Positions 1 through 8,365 of a stretch of 64,000 bases of DNA are shown in pieces; positions within the stretch are counted from its first letter, which is position 1; the number at the start of each line of letters is the position of its first letter. The stretch lies in assembly GCA_963704025.1 (NCBI GenBank), contig CAVPGP010000005.1, forward strand, positions 496,001-560,000. The letters run 5' to 3'. The notes beneath the pieces were generated by a model, which did no database searches, was not told the origin of the DNA, and was given only the letters and a program-made list of their open reading frames with translations. Position numbers and translations under genes: made by a program. Source of the DNA: CAVPGP01 sp963704025 (lineage in GTDB: Bacteria > Actinomycetota > Thermoleophilia > Gaiellales > Gaiellaceae).

Positions 1-821
1 GCCGAGCCGCCCGCCGCAGGATCGCTCGTCCACGTCACGCTCAGGACGAGCACGGGCCGCTCGTTCATCTGGACGACCGAGGCCACCACGTTGAGCTCCT
101 TCGGGGCCCACGCCATCAGGTCGCGGACGGCGCGGAGCACCTTGCCCGCGTCCTCGATCGCGTACCCCATCGGCCCAGCCCAGAGCTCGGGGCCGACCTC
201 GTGCAGGCGAAATTCGAACGAGGTCACGACACCGAAGTTGCCCCCTCCTCCGCGCACGGCCCAGAAGAGCGGCCTGTGCTCGTCGGCGTTCGCGCACACG
301 AGCCGGCCCTCCGCCGTCACGAGCTCGACCGAGACGAGGTTGGCGGCGGACAGGCCGTGGGCGCGCGCGAGATGCCCGATGCCCCCGCCGAGCGTGAACC
401 CGGCAACCCCGACGTTCGAGATCGTCCCACCCGGCACGGCGAGGCCGTACTGCTGGGTCGCGCGGTCGACGTCAGCCCAGAGCGCGCCGCCCTGGACGTT
501 CACCGTGCGGCGCTCGCGGTTGACCCAGACACCCCGCATCAGCGTGAGGTCGATCGTCACGCCGCCGTTGACGGACGCATGGCCGGCAACGTGATGACCG
601 CCGCCGCGCACCGCGACCGGCAGCCCGTTCTCGCGCGCGTAGCGGATCGCGGCGACGACGTCGACGGCACCGCGCGGCCGCACGATAGCGTGCGGCAGCC
701 GCCGATGGACGCCGTTCCAGAGCGCCCGTGCCCGGTCGTAGTCGTCGCTGATCGGGAGGATGACCTCCCCCAGAATCTCGTCGGTCAGCGCCTCGAGCGC
801 AGACACCATTGCTTCCGTCAC
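1..821 (-). CDS. FAD-linked (PCMH/berberine-bridge type) oxidoreductase, 3' end outside window
   Basis: The minus-strand frame is open from a GTG at 821 to the window edge, giving about 273 residues; the C-terminus is missing. The protein carries the FAD-binding PCMH fold: residues RGGGHHVAGHAS near position 68, where the conserved His of this family commonly binds flavin covalently, and GGGIGHLARAHG near 130, with GGGGNFGVVTSF near 175. Such enzymes oxidise alcohols, sugars or lactones using FAD and oxygen. The GTG at 821 is chosen because AGGAAGGAG lies about 7 bases upstream; an in-frame ATG at 809 is the alternative. The BBE domain and substrate cannot be judged from this fragment. Confidence 0.85.
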   Translation of the reverse strand, partial: MTEAMVSALEALTDEILGEVILPISDDYDRARALWNGVHRRLPHAIVRPRGAVDVVAAIRYARENGLPVAVRGGGHHVAGHASVNGGVTIDLTLMRGVWVNRERRTVNVQGGALWADVDRATQQYGLAVPGGTISNVGVAGFTLGGGIGHLARAHGLSAANLVSVELVTAEGRLVCANADEHRPLFWAVRGGGGNFGVVTSFEFRLHEVGPELWAGPMGYAIEDAGKVLRAVRDLMAWAPKELNVVASVVQMNERPVLVLSVTWTSDPAAGGS

Positions 822-959
822 GAGTCCGCTCCTTCCTCGTCGTCTCCCTCATAGGGTCGCCTCGGGAGCCCTGCAGCGCATCGGCGCGGCGGACGATTCG
901 GAGTCGGCTCTGCGGACGAACGCAGGTCGTCCGCGAGGATGAGCCGTAGACCGGCTTGA

Positions 960-1133
960 CTAGAGGGGGCGGTTCATGTCGGCCTGGATCTCGGCCTGCG
1001 TGAGCGCGCGGTTGTAGACGCGGAGCTCGTCGAGGGTGCCTTTGAACCACTCGCCCCAGATCGAGTTGCCACCGATCCGCAGCACGCCGGTCGAAGCCGG
1101 GATCGAGCCCGCGGCCACTACCTGGCCCCGCAT
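960..1133 (-). pseudogene. C-terminal remnant of a LamG/concanavalin-like domain protein
   Basis: A minus-strand frame of about 58 codons ends at a TAG at 960 and reads GTLDELRVYNRALTQAEI followed by QADMNRPL. That is the typical last strand of a LamG (laminin G/jellyroll) domain from a secreted carbohydrate-binding protein. An in-frame stop at 1152-1154 and the absence of an upstream start or signal peptide show that only the tail survives. It is best read as a relic left between the oxidase and HelD genes. Confidence 0.6.
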
Positions 1134-1233
1134 CGCGGGCGAGCATGCGAGCTACGCCGGTCGGACAACAGCGACAACCGGTTTGTGGCCTGGGCGGCCG
1201 TCCGAGCTCGCGATCGAGCTAGCCTGAAACGCT

Positions 1234-3201
1234 GTGTCGCACCCTGATCTAAAGTCCGAGCAGGCTTACGTCGACCGCGCCTACGCGCACCTCGAGCGCA
1301 TGCGCGCGGCGGTCGAGGCTGCCCCGACGAAGATCGACGACGAGGTGCTGGGCAAGTACCTCGACGCCTGGGCGGCGCGGCGGCTCGTCACCTTCGAGGA
1401 CGCGGAGCGCGGCCTCTGCTTCGGCCGTCTGGACGTCGAGAGCATCGCCAGGCCGCTCTACGTCGGCCGCCGCTGGGTGCACGACGACGACCAGCAGATG
1501 GTGGTCGTCAACTGGCAGGCGCCCGCGGCGCGGCCGTTCTACACCGCGACGCCGGCCGACCCGCAGCGAGTCACGCTCCGCAGGCGCTTCCGCACGAAGG
1601 GGCGGCGGGTGCTCGACATCAGCGACGAGACGCTCGACGGCTCGACCGCCTCGGTCGCGGGCGGGGACTTCCTGCTGGAGGAGCTCGAGCGCACGCGCGA
1701 CCGGCACATGCGCGACATCGTGGCGACGATCCAGACGGACCAGTACGCGCTGATCACGCACGACCCGTCGCCGCCGCTCGTCGTCCAGGGCGGACCGGGC
1801 ACGGGCAAGACGGCCGTCGGACTGCACCGCGCCTCGTTCCTGCTCTATACCCACCGCGAGCAGCTCGGCCGGCGCGGCGTGCTCGTCGTCGGCCCGAACG
1901 AGACGTTCATGGAGTACGTCTCGCACGTGCTGCCGACGCTGGGCGAGGAGGCGGTCGAGCAGCGCGCGGTCGGCGAGCTGGTCGACGGCGCGGCGGCGAC
2001 ACGCGTCGAGGCGGACGACGTGGCCCGTGTCAAGGGCGACCCGCGGCTGGCCGAGGTGATCGCGAGCGCGGTCGCGGCGCTGCCCCCGGGCCGGCCGGAG
2101 GAGATCGTCGTCCGCATCGACGGCGAGTACCCGAACGTGAAGGCGTCGGAGATCGCGGAGATCCTGGCCGGCGTGCGCGACGAGCTCGGACGCACCGATG
2201 CGGCCAGGGAGCGCTTCCGGGCCGAGGTGCTTCGGCGCTTCTACCAGTCCTACGCCCGCAAGCTTGGCAGCGGGGCGTGGCGCTCGTTCGACGAGATCGA
2301 GCGCGGCGTCCGGTCGGGTGGCTACCTGACGAAGAAGCTGGAGCAGGCCTGGCCGTCGGTCTCCGCGGTGCAGCTCGTGCGCCGTCTGCTCACCTCGCCC
2401 TCGCGTCTCGCGGCGGCCGCCGACGGGATCCTCGACCGCGCCGAGCAGCGTCTGCTGCTGCGCGACCGGCCCCGGCGCGCCGCCGAGCTCCAGTGGAGCG
2501 TGCACGACCTGCCGCTGCTCGACGAGGCGCGGACGCTGCTCGAAGGCGCTCCACGCCGGTTCGGGCACGTGATCGTCGACGAGGCGCAGGATCTGACGCC
2601 GATGCAGCTGCGGCTGATCGGCCGCCGCATCGAGGGCGGCTCGTACACGCTGCTCGGCGACGTCGCGCAGGCGACAGGCCCGACGACGTACAGCCGCTGG
2701 GAAGAGCTCCTCCCCCACCTGCCGCATGCCGGAGAGGTAAGCGTGGAGGAGCTCCGGCACGCCTACCGCGTGCCGGCCGAGATCATGGAGCTGGCCCTTC
2801 CGCTGCTCGACCGGATCGCACCGGAGATCGCGCGGCCGATCGCGTTCCGCCCGGGCGGCGAGCCGCCCCGGTTCCGGGAGACCGGTCCGGAGCACGTCCT
2901 CGCGGACGCACTCGTGGAAGCGGGCGCGCTCGCCCGCGAGGACGGCCTGCTCGCGGTGATCGCGCCGCAGCGGCTGCTCGACGAGGCAGAAGGGCTGCGC
3001 CAGGTGGAGGGCGGCTCCGCCTTCCACGCCTCGATCCCGCTCCTGACCGCGCGGCGGGCGAAGGGGCTCGAGTTCGACCACGTCGTGGTCGTCGAGCCGG
3101 CGGGAATCGCCGCCGAGGCGGGCGGCCTCCGCGACCTCTACGTCGCGCTGACGCGCCCCACGCAGACGCTCACGGTCGTCCATTCGCAGCCGCTGCCGTA
3201 G
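1234..3201 (+). CDS. helD: HelD-family RNA polymerase-associated ATPase/helicase
   Basis: The 655-residue product is a UvrD/Rep-superfamily ATPase of the HelD type. It has an N-terminal helical arm (residues 1-60), Walker A GGPGTGKTA near residue 188, Walker B VDEAQD near 447, and C-terminal motifs AKGLEFDHVVVVEP and YVALTRPTQT near 610-640. HelD proteins pull stalled RNA polymerase off DNA and, in actinobacteria, related HelR proteins protect against rifamycins; a role in resistance here is not shown. The start is GTG at 1234, giving an N-terminus rich in charged residues as expected for the polymerase-probing arm. The length is in the normal range and no frame damage is visible. Confidence 0.9.
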   Translation: MSHPDLKSEQAYVDRAYAHLERMRAAVEAAPTKIDDEVLGKYLDAWAARRLVTFEDAERGLCFGRLDVESIARPLYVGRRWVHDDDQQMVVVNWQAPAARPFYTATPADPQRVTLRRRFRTKGRRVLDISDETLDGSTASVAGGDFLLEELERTRDRHMRDIVATIQTDQYALITHDPSPPLVVQGGPGTGKTAVGLHRASFLLYTHREQLGRRGVLVVGPNETFMEYVSHVLPTLGEEAVEQRAVGELVDGAAATRVEADDVARVKGDPRLAEVIASAVAALPPGRPEEIVVRIDGEYPNVKASEIAEILAGVRDELGRTDAARERFRAEVLRRFYQSYARKLGSGAWRSFDEIERGVRSGGYLTKKLEQAWPSVSAVQLVRRLLTSPSRLAAAADGILDRAEQRLLLRDRPRRAAELQWSVHDLPLLDEARTLLEGAPRRFGHVIVDEAQDLTPMQLRLIGRRIEGGSYTLLGDVAQATGPTTYSRWEELLPHLPHAGEVSVEELRHAYRVPAEIMELALPLLDRIAPEIARPIAFRPGGEPPRFRETGPEHVLADALVEAGALAREDGLLAVIAPQRLLDEAEGLRQVEGGSAFHASIPLLTARRAKGLEFDHVVVVEPAGIAAEAGGLRDLYVALTRPTQTLTVVHSQPLP

Positions 3202-3205
3202 CCGC

Positions 3206-3232
3206 CCGTACCTGGTCGCCGACCAGGTACGG
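3206..3232. repeat. Perfect 12-bp hairpin just after helD
   Basis: CCGTACCTGGTC at 3206-3217 and its exact complement at 3221-3232 enclose a 3-base loop, starting 5 bases after the helD stop codon. It could act as a transcription terminator, although no T-tract follows. It shares its stem core with a second palindrome at 3282-3308. Confidence 0.6.
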
Positions 3233-3281
3233 AGCAGGTGACGCCAGATGAGGTCGCGAATTTGCAGGGCTTTTGTCGACG

Positions 3282-3308
3282 CTGTACCTGGTCGGGTACC
3301 AGGTACAG
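3282..3308. repeat. Second palindrome with the same stem core
   Basis: CTGTACCTGG (3282-3291) pairs with CCAGGTACAG (3299-3308). The GTACCTGG core is identical to that of the hairpin at 3206-3232, so these are two copies of one palindromic unit. The pair sits between the convergent helD gene and the secreted-protein gene and may terminate transcription from both sides. Confidence 0.55.
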
Positions 3309-3332
3309 GGCGGTTGGCCGCCGAGCGCCCGC

Positions 3333-5015
3333 CTAGCCGCGGGCCGCCGGCGAGCGCGCGACGTAGGGGGCGAGGTCGACCTCGCCCTGCTGGGGAAGGT
3401 CGTCGTGCGCGCAGACCGCCTCGTCCAGGAGCGGCGCCTCGACGCCGACGAGCCAGCGCCGGTAGGAATCGGCCTGGGCGAACGAGCGCAGCGCGGCCAC
3501 CATGGACGTCCTGGCGAGCTCGGGCGGCAACGAGCCGAGCGAGACCGTCTCCTCGAGCGGCGTCACCTTCACGATGCCGTCGGCGGTCGCGACCCGCCCC
3601 GGCCGGGAGAGTGCGAAGAGCTCCCGTGGCGCATTCGCCTCCAGGGCGTAGCCGCGCTTCCTGTCACCGAGCCACGGGACCGCCTGCGAGACCTCCACGA
3701 GGCGGGCGCGGGTCTCGGCGTAGGTCTGCTGAAACCGAGCGATCGCGACGGCCGAGACGCCGCCGACGGTCAGGCGCTCGCGAATCCACGTGCGCCGCAC
3801 GTCGTCCTGGAGGATCGCCCGCACCGAGGCCGGGCGTCTCGCCGCGGCGCGGGTCGCAGCGGCCACCGCCGCGTTGGGGATCGGCAGCCTCGCGAGCGCG
3901 GCCCGCTCGAGCAGCGCGCTGTACGCGACGTCGCGATCCCCGGTCAGACGCTGGAGCGCGGAAAGCGCCGTCAAGCGGATCTGGCTGCCGTCCGAGAACA
4001 CGCACTGCGCGCCGGCGGGGAGGACGAGCTGCCCCGCCGTGAGCGACGCGTCGAACTGCGTCCCGCCGGCCTTCTCACCGTCGCAGAGACGCCGGTCGCG
4101 CGCCCAGAGGTAGACGCAGACGGCGTCCGCCTTGTCCGGGTCCTTGCCCGCCTCGCTGAACGTCGCCCAGCCCCACGACCAGATCGAGTCGGTACCGAGC
4201 TCCGCCGTCACCTGCCGTGCCGCGAGCGCCTCGAGCTTGACGATCTCGAGCCACGCGGACTTCGGCTGCAAGCCCTCGCGGCCGCCCTGGCCCAGCACGG
4301 ACTGGAACTGCAGCTCGAGCGCGACCCGGTTCGCGGGAATCCCGATCTCGGTGAACTTCCGGACGAGCATCCGCAGCCCGCCGCGCATCGATCGGCTCGC
4401 GCGCGCGGCGCCCAGCTTGTAGAGCCCCTTGACGTTCGGCGACGTGAAGTAGACCTGCCGCACCATCACGGCGACCTTCGCCGCCTCGCGCCACCAGTCA
4501 GCCGCCTCGCCGCCGGTGTAGGGCGGGTTCGCGATCGTCAGGTAGACGCGTGCGCCGCGTGCGTTGAGCTGCTGGAGCAGCGCGAGCACGTTCGAGCGAT
4601 AGCGCGCGTTCGTCTCCGACCACGGCGTCTGCGTCTGGGCGCCGAAGAGCTCGTTGAGCGCGATGATCGGGGTCGGGCAACCGGTCACGGAGACGGCGAA
4701 GTCGAAAAGGCGGTTCGCTCGGTCGACGATCGTGGCGGGGTCGGCCGGTGCGACTGTCGTGCCCACCCGGTTGTTGAAGTTGAGATCAAAGAAGACCGTC
4801 CGGGCCCCCTTCGCCCTCATCTCCGCCGGGATGACGGTTCCGGACGACACTGCCAGCGTCAGCCCCGGCTTGATCGGCACCGGTGCGTCGTGCCCCGCGT
4901 AGTCGACCCAGAACGGCTTCGGCGCGGGGTCTCCGCAGGCATCCGCGCGCGCGATCGGAGGCGCCAGTGCGGCACCGGCGAGAGCGGCGGCGGCGATCAC
5001 GACCCCCCGGAGCAT
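3333..5015 (-). CDS. Secreted protein of unknown function with a TIM-barrel-like region
   Basis: The 560-residue product begins with a signal peptide (MLRGVVIAAAALAGAALA, then a signal-peptidase-like PPIARA/DA site). The body contains stretches such as VFFDLNFNNRVG, VYLTIANPPYTGGEA and DSIWSWGWATF that resemble beta-strand/loop segments of glycoside-hydrolase-like barrels, but no catalytic motif can be assigned. The C-terminal third is helical and alanine-rich. The minus strand has TATCCT ending about 8 bases before the ATG, so the gene may be nearly leaderless. I do not recognise a named family; an extracellular role is the only supported inference. Confidence 0.75.
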   Translation of the reverse strand: MLRGVVIAAAALAGAALAPPIARADACGDPAPKPFWVDYAGHDAPVPIKPGLTLAVSSGTVIPAEMRAKGARTVFFDLNFNNRVGTTVAPADPATIVDRANRLFDFAVSVTGCPTPIIALNELFGAQTQTPWSETNARYRSNVLALLQQLNARGARVYLTIANPPYTGGEAADWWREAAKVAVMVRQVYFTSPNVKGLYKLGAARASRSMRGGLRMLVRKFTEIGIPANRVALELQFQSVLGQGGREGLQPKSAWLEIVKLEALAARQVTAELGTDSIWSWGWATFSEAGKDPDKADAVCVYLWARDRRLCDGEKAGGTQFDASLTAGQLVLPAGAQCVFSDGSQIRLTALSALQRLTGDRDVAYSALLERAALARLPIPNAAVAAATRAAARRPASVRAILQDDVRRTWIRERLTVGGVSAVAIARFQQTYAETRARLVEVSQAVPWLGDRKRGYALEANAPRELFALSRPGRVATADGIVKVTPLEETVSLGSLPPELARTSMVAALRSFAQADSYRRWLVGVEAPLLDEAVCAHDDLPQQGEVDLAPYVARSPAARG

Positions 5016-5123
5016 GTGCGGCCAGGATAGAGGCAGCCGTGGTCGGCGGCTCTTCCGCCCGGCTGACGGCCGTGGTAAGGATGAGCCGGCCGGCCGAACG
5101 GCGGGCCGGGGAGAGGAACGGCG

Positions 5124-5246
5124 ATGCCGTTGAGCGATCCGCTGGGCCTGGATCGCGAGACGATGCGGCGGCTCGGCTACCGGGTTTGCGTCCGCCGCCG
5201 CTCGAACGGCGCCGAGGACGAGCGGCTCTCGCGGCGGGCGCCGTGA
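5124..5246 (+). pseudogene. N-terminal scrap of a PLP-dependent decarboxylase-like gene
   Basis: A 40-codon frame reads MPLSDPLGLDRETMRRLGYR and then drifts into unrelated arginine-rich sequence before a TGA. The opening resembles the N-terminus of aromatic-amino-acid decarboxylase-like PLP enzymes (a Gly-Leu-Asp, Glu-Thr-Met-Arg-Arg-Leu-Gly-Tyr-Arg start). The purine-rich GAGAGG lies upstream. The rest of the gene is missing, so this is probably a deletion remnant. The assignment is from memory of the family and moderate at best. Confidence 0.4.
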
Positions 5247-6063
5247 CCGCCCTGCGCGTCCTCGGCGCGGTCGCGGGCAACCGGAGCTGCGCAGGGTCGA
5301 GCTCGCCTATGCCGCATTCTGCGGGGCCGAGTGGGCCGTCTGGATCGCCATGCTCGTCTATGCCTACGACCAGGGCGGCGCCACGACCGCGGGGCTCGTG
5401 GCCGTGGCCCAGCTCGTCCCGGCCGGGCTCTTCGCGCTGCTGGCGGCCGGCTGGGCCGACCGGCACCGCCCCGGCCGCGTGCTCGCCCTGCGTCACCATC
5501 ACGCGCCCCGCGCAGGCGGCGCTGCTGCCGACGGTGCCGCGGACGCCGGACGAGCTGACCGCGACGAACGTCGTCTCCGGCTGGATCGAGAGCCTCAGCG
5601 TGCTGGTCGCCCCCGCTCTCGCCGGTGTGCTGCTCGCCGTCGGCGGAGCCGGCTGGGTCTTCGCGGCGATGGCTCGCCGCTGCCGTGCACGGAGCTGGAG
5701 CGGCTGGCCCGAAACCTGGAGCCGGTGGCCGCACCGACCCGGACGGCCGTCATCCGACAGGGCGAGGCTGGCGATCGCTTCTACGTCGTCGTCTCGGGGG
5801 AGCTCGACGCCGAGGTCGACGGGGCGGCCGCCTGGAGCCTGCACCGCGGCGACGGCTTCGGCGAGATCGCGCTGCTGCGAGACGTGCCGCGGACGGCCAC
5901 CGTCGTCGCGCGCGCCGACTCCAGCCTCTACGCACTCGGCCGCAACGATTTCCTCGACGCGATGACCGGCTCCGACCGCGCCCGCCCGGCGGCCGGGCGC
6001 CTCGCGGGCGAGCGGCTCGCCCGTGCGCCCGGGCGCGACATCGGTGCGAGAATCGGCGCGTGA
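5243..6063 (+). pseudogene. Decayed MFS transporter fused to a cyclic-nucleotide-binding domain
   Basis: Pieces of one protein lie in alternating frames. A start VTALRVLGAVAGN (frame of 5243) shifts into LAYAAFCGAEWAVWIAMLVY (5311-5480), then into an MFS loop TRPAQAALLPTVPRTPDELT (5490-5670), then into a cNMP-binding domain (GEAGDRFYVVVSGELDAEVD, GDGFGEIALLRDVPRTATV) ending at 6063. An intact MFS-cNMP fusion would be more than twice this size, so there are internal deletions as well as at least two frameshifts. The 3' end overlaps the start of the agmatinase-like gene by 4 bases. Confidence 0.7.
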
Positions 6064-7019
6064 TCGACCCGCTCGAGCGCTGGCGCCGCCACGGTGAGAA
6101 GCCCGACTACGCCGGCCCGGTCAGCTTCGGCGGCGCGCCGTATACCCAGGACCCGGCCCACCTTGCCCGCGCCGACGTCGCGATCGTCGGCGCACCCACC
6201 GACGATCTCGTCTCGGACCGACCGGGCGCGCGCTTCGCGCCCCGCGCGATCCGCGCGGCCAGCTGCCCGCCAGGCCCGCACCTCGAAGTCGGGGTCGATG
6301 CGTTCGCCGAGCTGAGGATCGTCGACTTCGGCGACGCGCCCGTCCTGCCGGCCGATCCGGTGCACTCGCACGAGGCGATCGAGGCGACCGTGGGCCAGGT
6401 GCTCGACGCCGGCGCCGTCCCCGTCGTCCTCGGCGGCGACCATTCGATCACCGAGCCCGACATCCGCGCGGTTGCCGCCCGCCGCGGCCCGGTGGGGCTG
6501 ATCCACTTCGACACGCACACGGACACGGGCACCGAGGTCTTCGGCGTCGAGCGCTCGCACGGCACGCCCATGTACCGACTCGTCGAAGCGGGCCACGTCG
6601 ATCCCTTGCGCTACGTCCAGATCGGGCTGCGCGGCTACTGGCCGGGCCCGGACGAGTTCGCCTGGCAGGAGGAGCGCGGGATCACGAGCTTCTTCATGCA
6701 CGACGTCCGCGACCGCGGGATCCGGGCGGTGGTGGCCGAGGCGCTGATCGCGGTCGGCAAGGGCCCGGTGTTCCTCACCGTCGACATCGACGTGCTCGAT
6801 CCGGCGTTCGCGCCGGGCACCGGCACGCCCGAGCCCGGAGGCATGACCGTCGTCGACCTGCTCTGGGCCGCGCGCACCGTGGCGTCCGCAGTCGACCTGG
6901 CGGGCGCCGACATGGTCGAGGTGATCCCGACCGCAGTGGGCTCGGCCGACATCACCGCCCTCGCGGCCGAGCGCATCGTGCGCGAGATCCTGACGGGGAT
7001 CGCGCTCCGGCTGCGATGA
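6060..7019 (+). CDS. Agmatinase/arginase-family ureohydrolase
   Basis: The 319-residue product has the binuclear manganese signature motifs of ureohydrolases: GGDHSI near residue 126, DTHTD near 150 (DAHxD in most relatives) and the long metal loop around DIDVLDPAFAPGTGTPEPGG near 243. These enzymes hydrolyse guanidino compounds such as agmatine to release urea. The GTG at 6060 is chosen because upstream sequence in this frame belongs to the transporter relic in another frame. The stop overlaps the next gene's ATG, so the two are co-transcribed. Substrate (agmatine, guanidinobutyrate or other) cannot be told from motifs alone. Confidence 0.85.
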   Translation: MIDPLERWRRHGEKPDYAGPVSFGGAPYTQDPAHLARADVAIVGAPTDDLVSDRPGARFAPRAIRAASCPPGPHLEVGVDAFAELRIVDFGDAPVLPADPVHSHEAIEATVGQVLDAGAVPVVLGGDHSITEPDIRAVAARRGPVGLIHFDTHTDTGTEVFGVERSHGTPMYRLVEAGHVDPLRYVQIGLRGYWPGPDEFAWQEERGITSFFMHDVRDRGIRAVVAEALIAVGKGPVFLTVDIDVLDPAFAPGTGTPEPGGMTVVDLLWAARTVASAVDLAGADMVEVIPTAVGSADITALAAERIVREILTGIALRLR

Positions 7020-7471
7020 GGCGGGCGGTCGTGGCCGCGGCCGCGCTCCTGCTCGCAGGCTGCGGCGAGCCCGGGACGCCGGCGCACGTCGCCGCCCGGC
7101 CGTGCCTCGTGAAGGCCGGGATGGTGCTCGACCACGGTCGGACGCCGAACCTGCCGTTCCTCTCCCCCTACGACCCCAACCTCGGGCGGATGCCGTCGCC
7201 GGCGACGTTCCGGCGCGATCTGGAGCTGTCGTTCGGCAGTGTCGAGACGGGCGCCAACGACGTGCGGCTGTTCTTCTTCGACGGCGAGGACGCAGCCGCC
7301 CGCAGCGAGAGCCGGATCCGTAAGGGGAGCCTCCGCCGCTACCGCTTCATGCGACGGGGCATCGCCTACGTTCCCGGTGCCGTGCTCGACCGCGACGGCG
7401 CGGTGCTCATCCTCTGGTCGAGCGCGCCGACGAAGGCGCAGCGCACGGTGTTGCTCGGCTGTCTCGGCTGA
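7016..7471 (+). CDS. Lipoprotein of unknown function (paralogue 1)
   Basis: The 151-residue product starts with a lipobox signal peptide (VVAAAALLLAGCGEPG, Cys acylation site near residue 16). The mature part contains a hydrophobic stretch LFFFDGEDAAARSE and ends VLILWSSAPTKAQRTVLLGC. It is the paralogue of the next gene: both share a Cys near the mature N-terminus, a DHGR motif followed by an LPF/LSLPW segment, an LFFF(D/A)G(E/D) motif, a WSS motif and a final Cys. It overlaps the ureohydrolase by 4 bases. Function unknown; envelope location is inferred from the lipobox. Confidence 0.75.
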   Translation: MRRAVVAAAALLLAGCGEPGTPAHVAARPCLVKAGMVLDHGRTPNLPFLSPYDPNLGRMPSPATFRRDLELSFGSVETGANDVRLFFFDGEDAAARSESRIRKGSLRRYRFMRRGIAYVPGAVLDRDGAVLILWSSAPTKAQRTVLLGCLG

Positions 7472-7508
7472 GCCGTGGGAGGCCGCGATACCTGCTTGGA
7501 TATCCTGC

Positions 7509-7967
7509 ATGCTCGGCCGGCGGCCAACTCGTGCTCTGCTCTGTGCATTGGCCTGTCTGCCCTTCTCAGTTGGGGCGCTGGCCGGGTGCGGCGGCTCGTC
7601 AAAGGATCCCTGGCAGTCGGCGGCACCGTGCCTGACGCCGCTCGGGACCTTCTACGACCACGGCCGGCCGCTCTCGCTTCCGTGGCGGAATCCATTCGGG
7701 GCCCAGACGGGCCTGATGGCCTCGCCGAAGCCGTTCCAGCGGGAGCTGGAGGTCTCGTACCGCGCCGGCTCGCCCGGGGCGAACGCCGTCGCGCTCTTCT
7801 TCTTCGCCGGGGACGAGGACGCACAGCGCGTGCTGAGGAGGATCCGGAGCGAGCCCAACTTCTTCCCGACGCAGTCGCTCGAGACGATCGGCCCGGCGAT
7901 CGTCCGCTGGTCGAGCACCCCCGCCCCGGGCCAGCACGGCGACCTCGCCGCCTGCATCGGCGGCTGA
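7509..7967 (+). CDS. Lipoprotein of unknown function (paralogue 2)
   Basis: The 152-residue product begins at ATG 7509 and has a lipobox (SVGALAGCGGSS). It repeats the architecture of the gene just upstream: a Cys, a YDHGRPLSLPW motif, a central ALFFFAGDED motif, IVRWSSTPAP near the C-terminus, and a final Cys. The two invariant cysteines near the mature ends suggest a disulfide. The pair probably arose by tandem duplication. A longer frame opening at 7239 overlaps paralogue 1 in another phase and is not used. No known family recognised. Confidence 0.7.
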   Translation: MLGRRPTRALLCALACLPFSVGALAGCGGSSKDPWQSAAPCLTPLGTFYDHGRPLSLPWRNPFGAQTGLMASPKPFQRELEVSYRAGSPGANAVALFFFAGDEDAQRVLRRIRSEPNFFPTQSLETIGPAIVRWSSTPAPGQHGDLAACIGG

Positions 7968-7990
7968 TGCGCCGAACGCGCACGTAGAGG

Positions 7991-8047
7991 CTCCTCTCCG
8001 AGGACGACGTCGTTTCTCCTCTCCGAGGACGATGCGAAATCGTCCTC
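7991..8047. repeat. 17-bp direct repeat and 9-bp hairpin ahead of a small gene
   Basis: CTCCTCTCCGAGGACGA occurs at 7991-8007 and again at 8016-8032. The second copy continues into a hairpin: GAGGACGAT (8025-8033) pairs with ATCGTCCTC (8039-8047) around a 5-base loop. It lies in the leader of the 41-residue ORF at 8109 and could be a regulator site or attenuator. Confidence 0.5.
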
Positions 8048-8108
8048 GCGACCGAGCAGGCCGTCCCTACCTTGTTCGAAGGGGCAAACGGCGAGCAGGA
8101 AGGATGAG

Positions 8109-8234
8109 ATGGAGAACACGGTGACCCAGTTCGAGACCCGGTGGAACCGGATGATCGTGGAGCTGATCACGCTCGCCGACGAGGATCGGGTCGAGCTCGA
8201 CGAGCGCGAGGACGCCTCGGAAGATCGCTCCTAG
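8109..8234 (+). CDS. Small acidic protein, 41 residues
   Basis: The ORF begins at ATG 8109 with AGGAAGGA 4-11 bases upstream, a near-ideal ribosome binding site. The product opens MENTVTQFETRWNRMIVEL and ends in a strongly acidic tail (DEDRVELDEREDASEDRS). The codon use is like its neighbours. No homologue is recognised. The repeat/hairpin leader upstream supports it being expressed. Confidence 0.45.
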   Translation: MENTVTQFETRWNRMIVELITLADEDRVELDEREDASEDRS

Positions 8235-8297
8235 GCGCCGGAAATGGATCGCCGGACTGAGTCGTTGACCACTGCATGGGGGCGAGAAAGACGGGTA

Positions 8298-8313
8298 CCT
8301 CCACGCGTGGAGG
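8298..8313. promoter_or_regulatory. Perfect 16-bp palindrome upstream of the PAP2 gene
   Basis: CCTCCACGCGTGGAGG is an uninterrupted perfect palindrome 53 bases before the start of the PAP2-family gene. Its size and symmetry fit a dimeric repressor operator; no regulator is identified. Confidence 0.4.
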
Positions 8314-8365
8314 AGGGGGGTTGTCCGTACCGACGGGGACCCGGCCCGCCCGTAACCTCGTTGAT

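Noticed and set aside
1249..3183. Long open minus-strand frame (644 codons) opposite helD
   Set aside because: It is a GC-driven shadow of the helD gene: the residues are Arg/Asp/Leu-rich without any domain, and helD has complete motifs.
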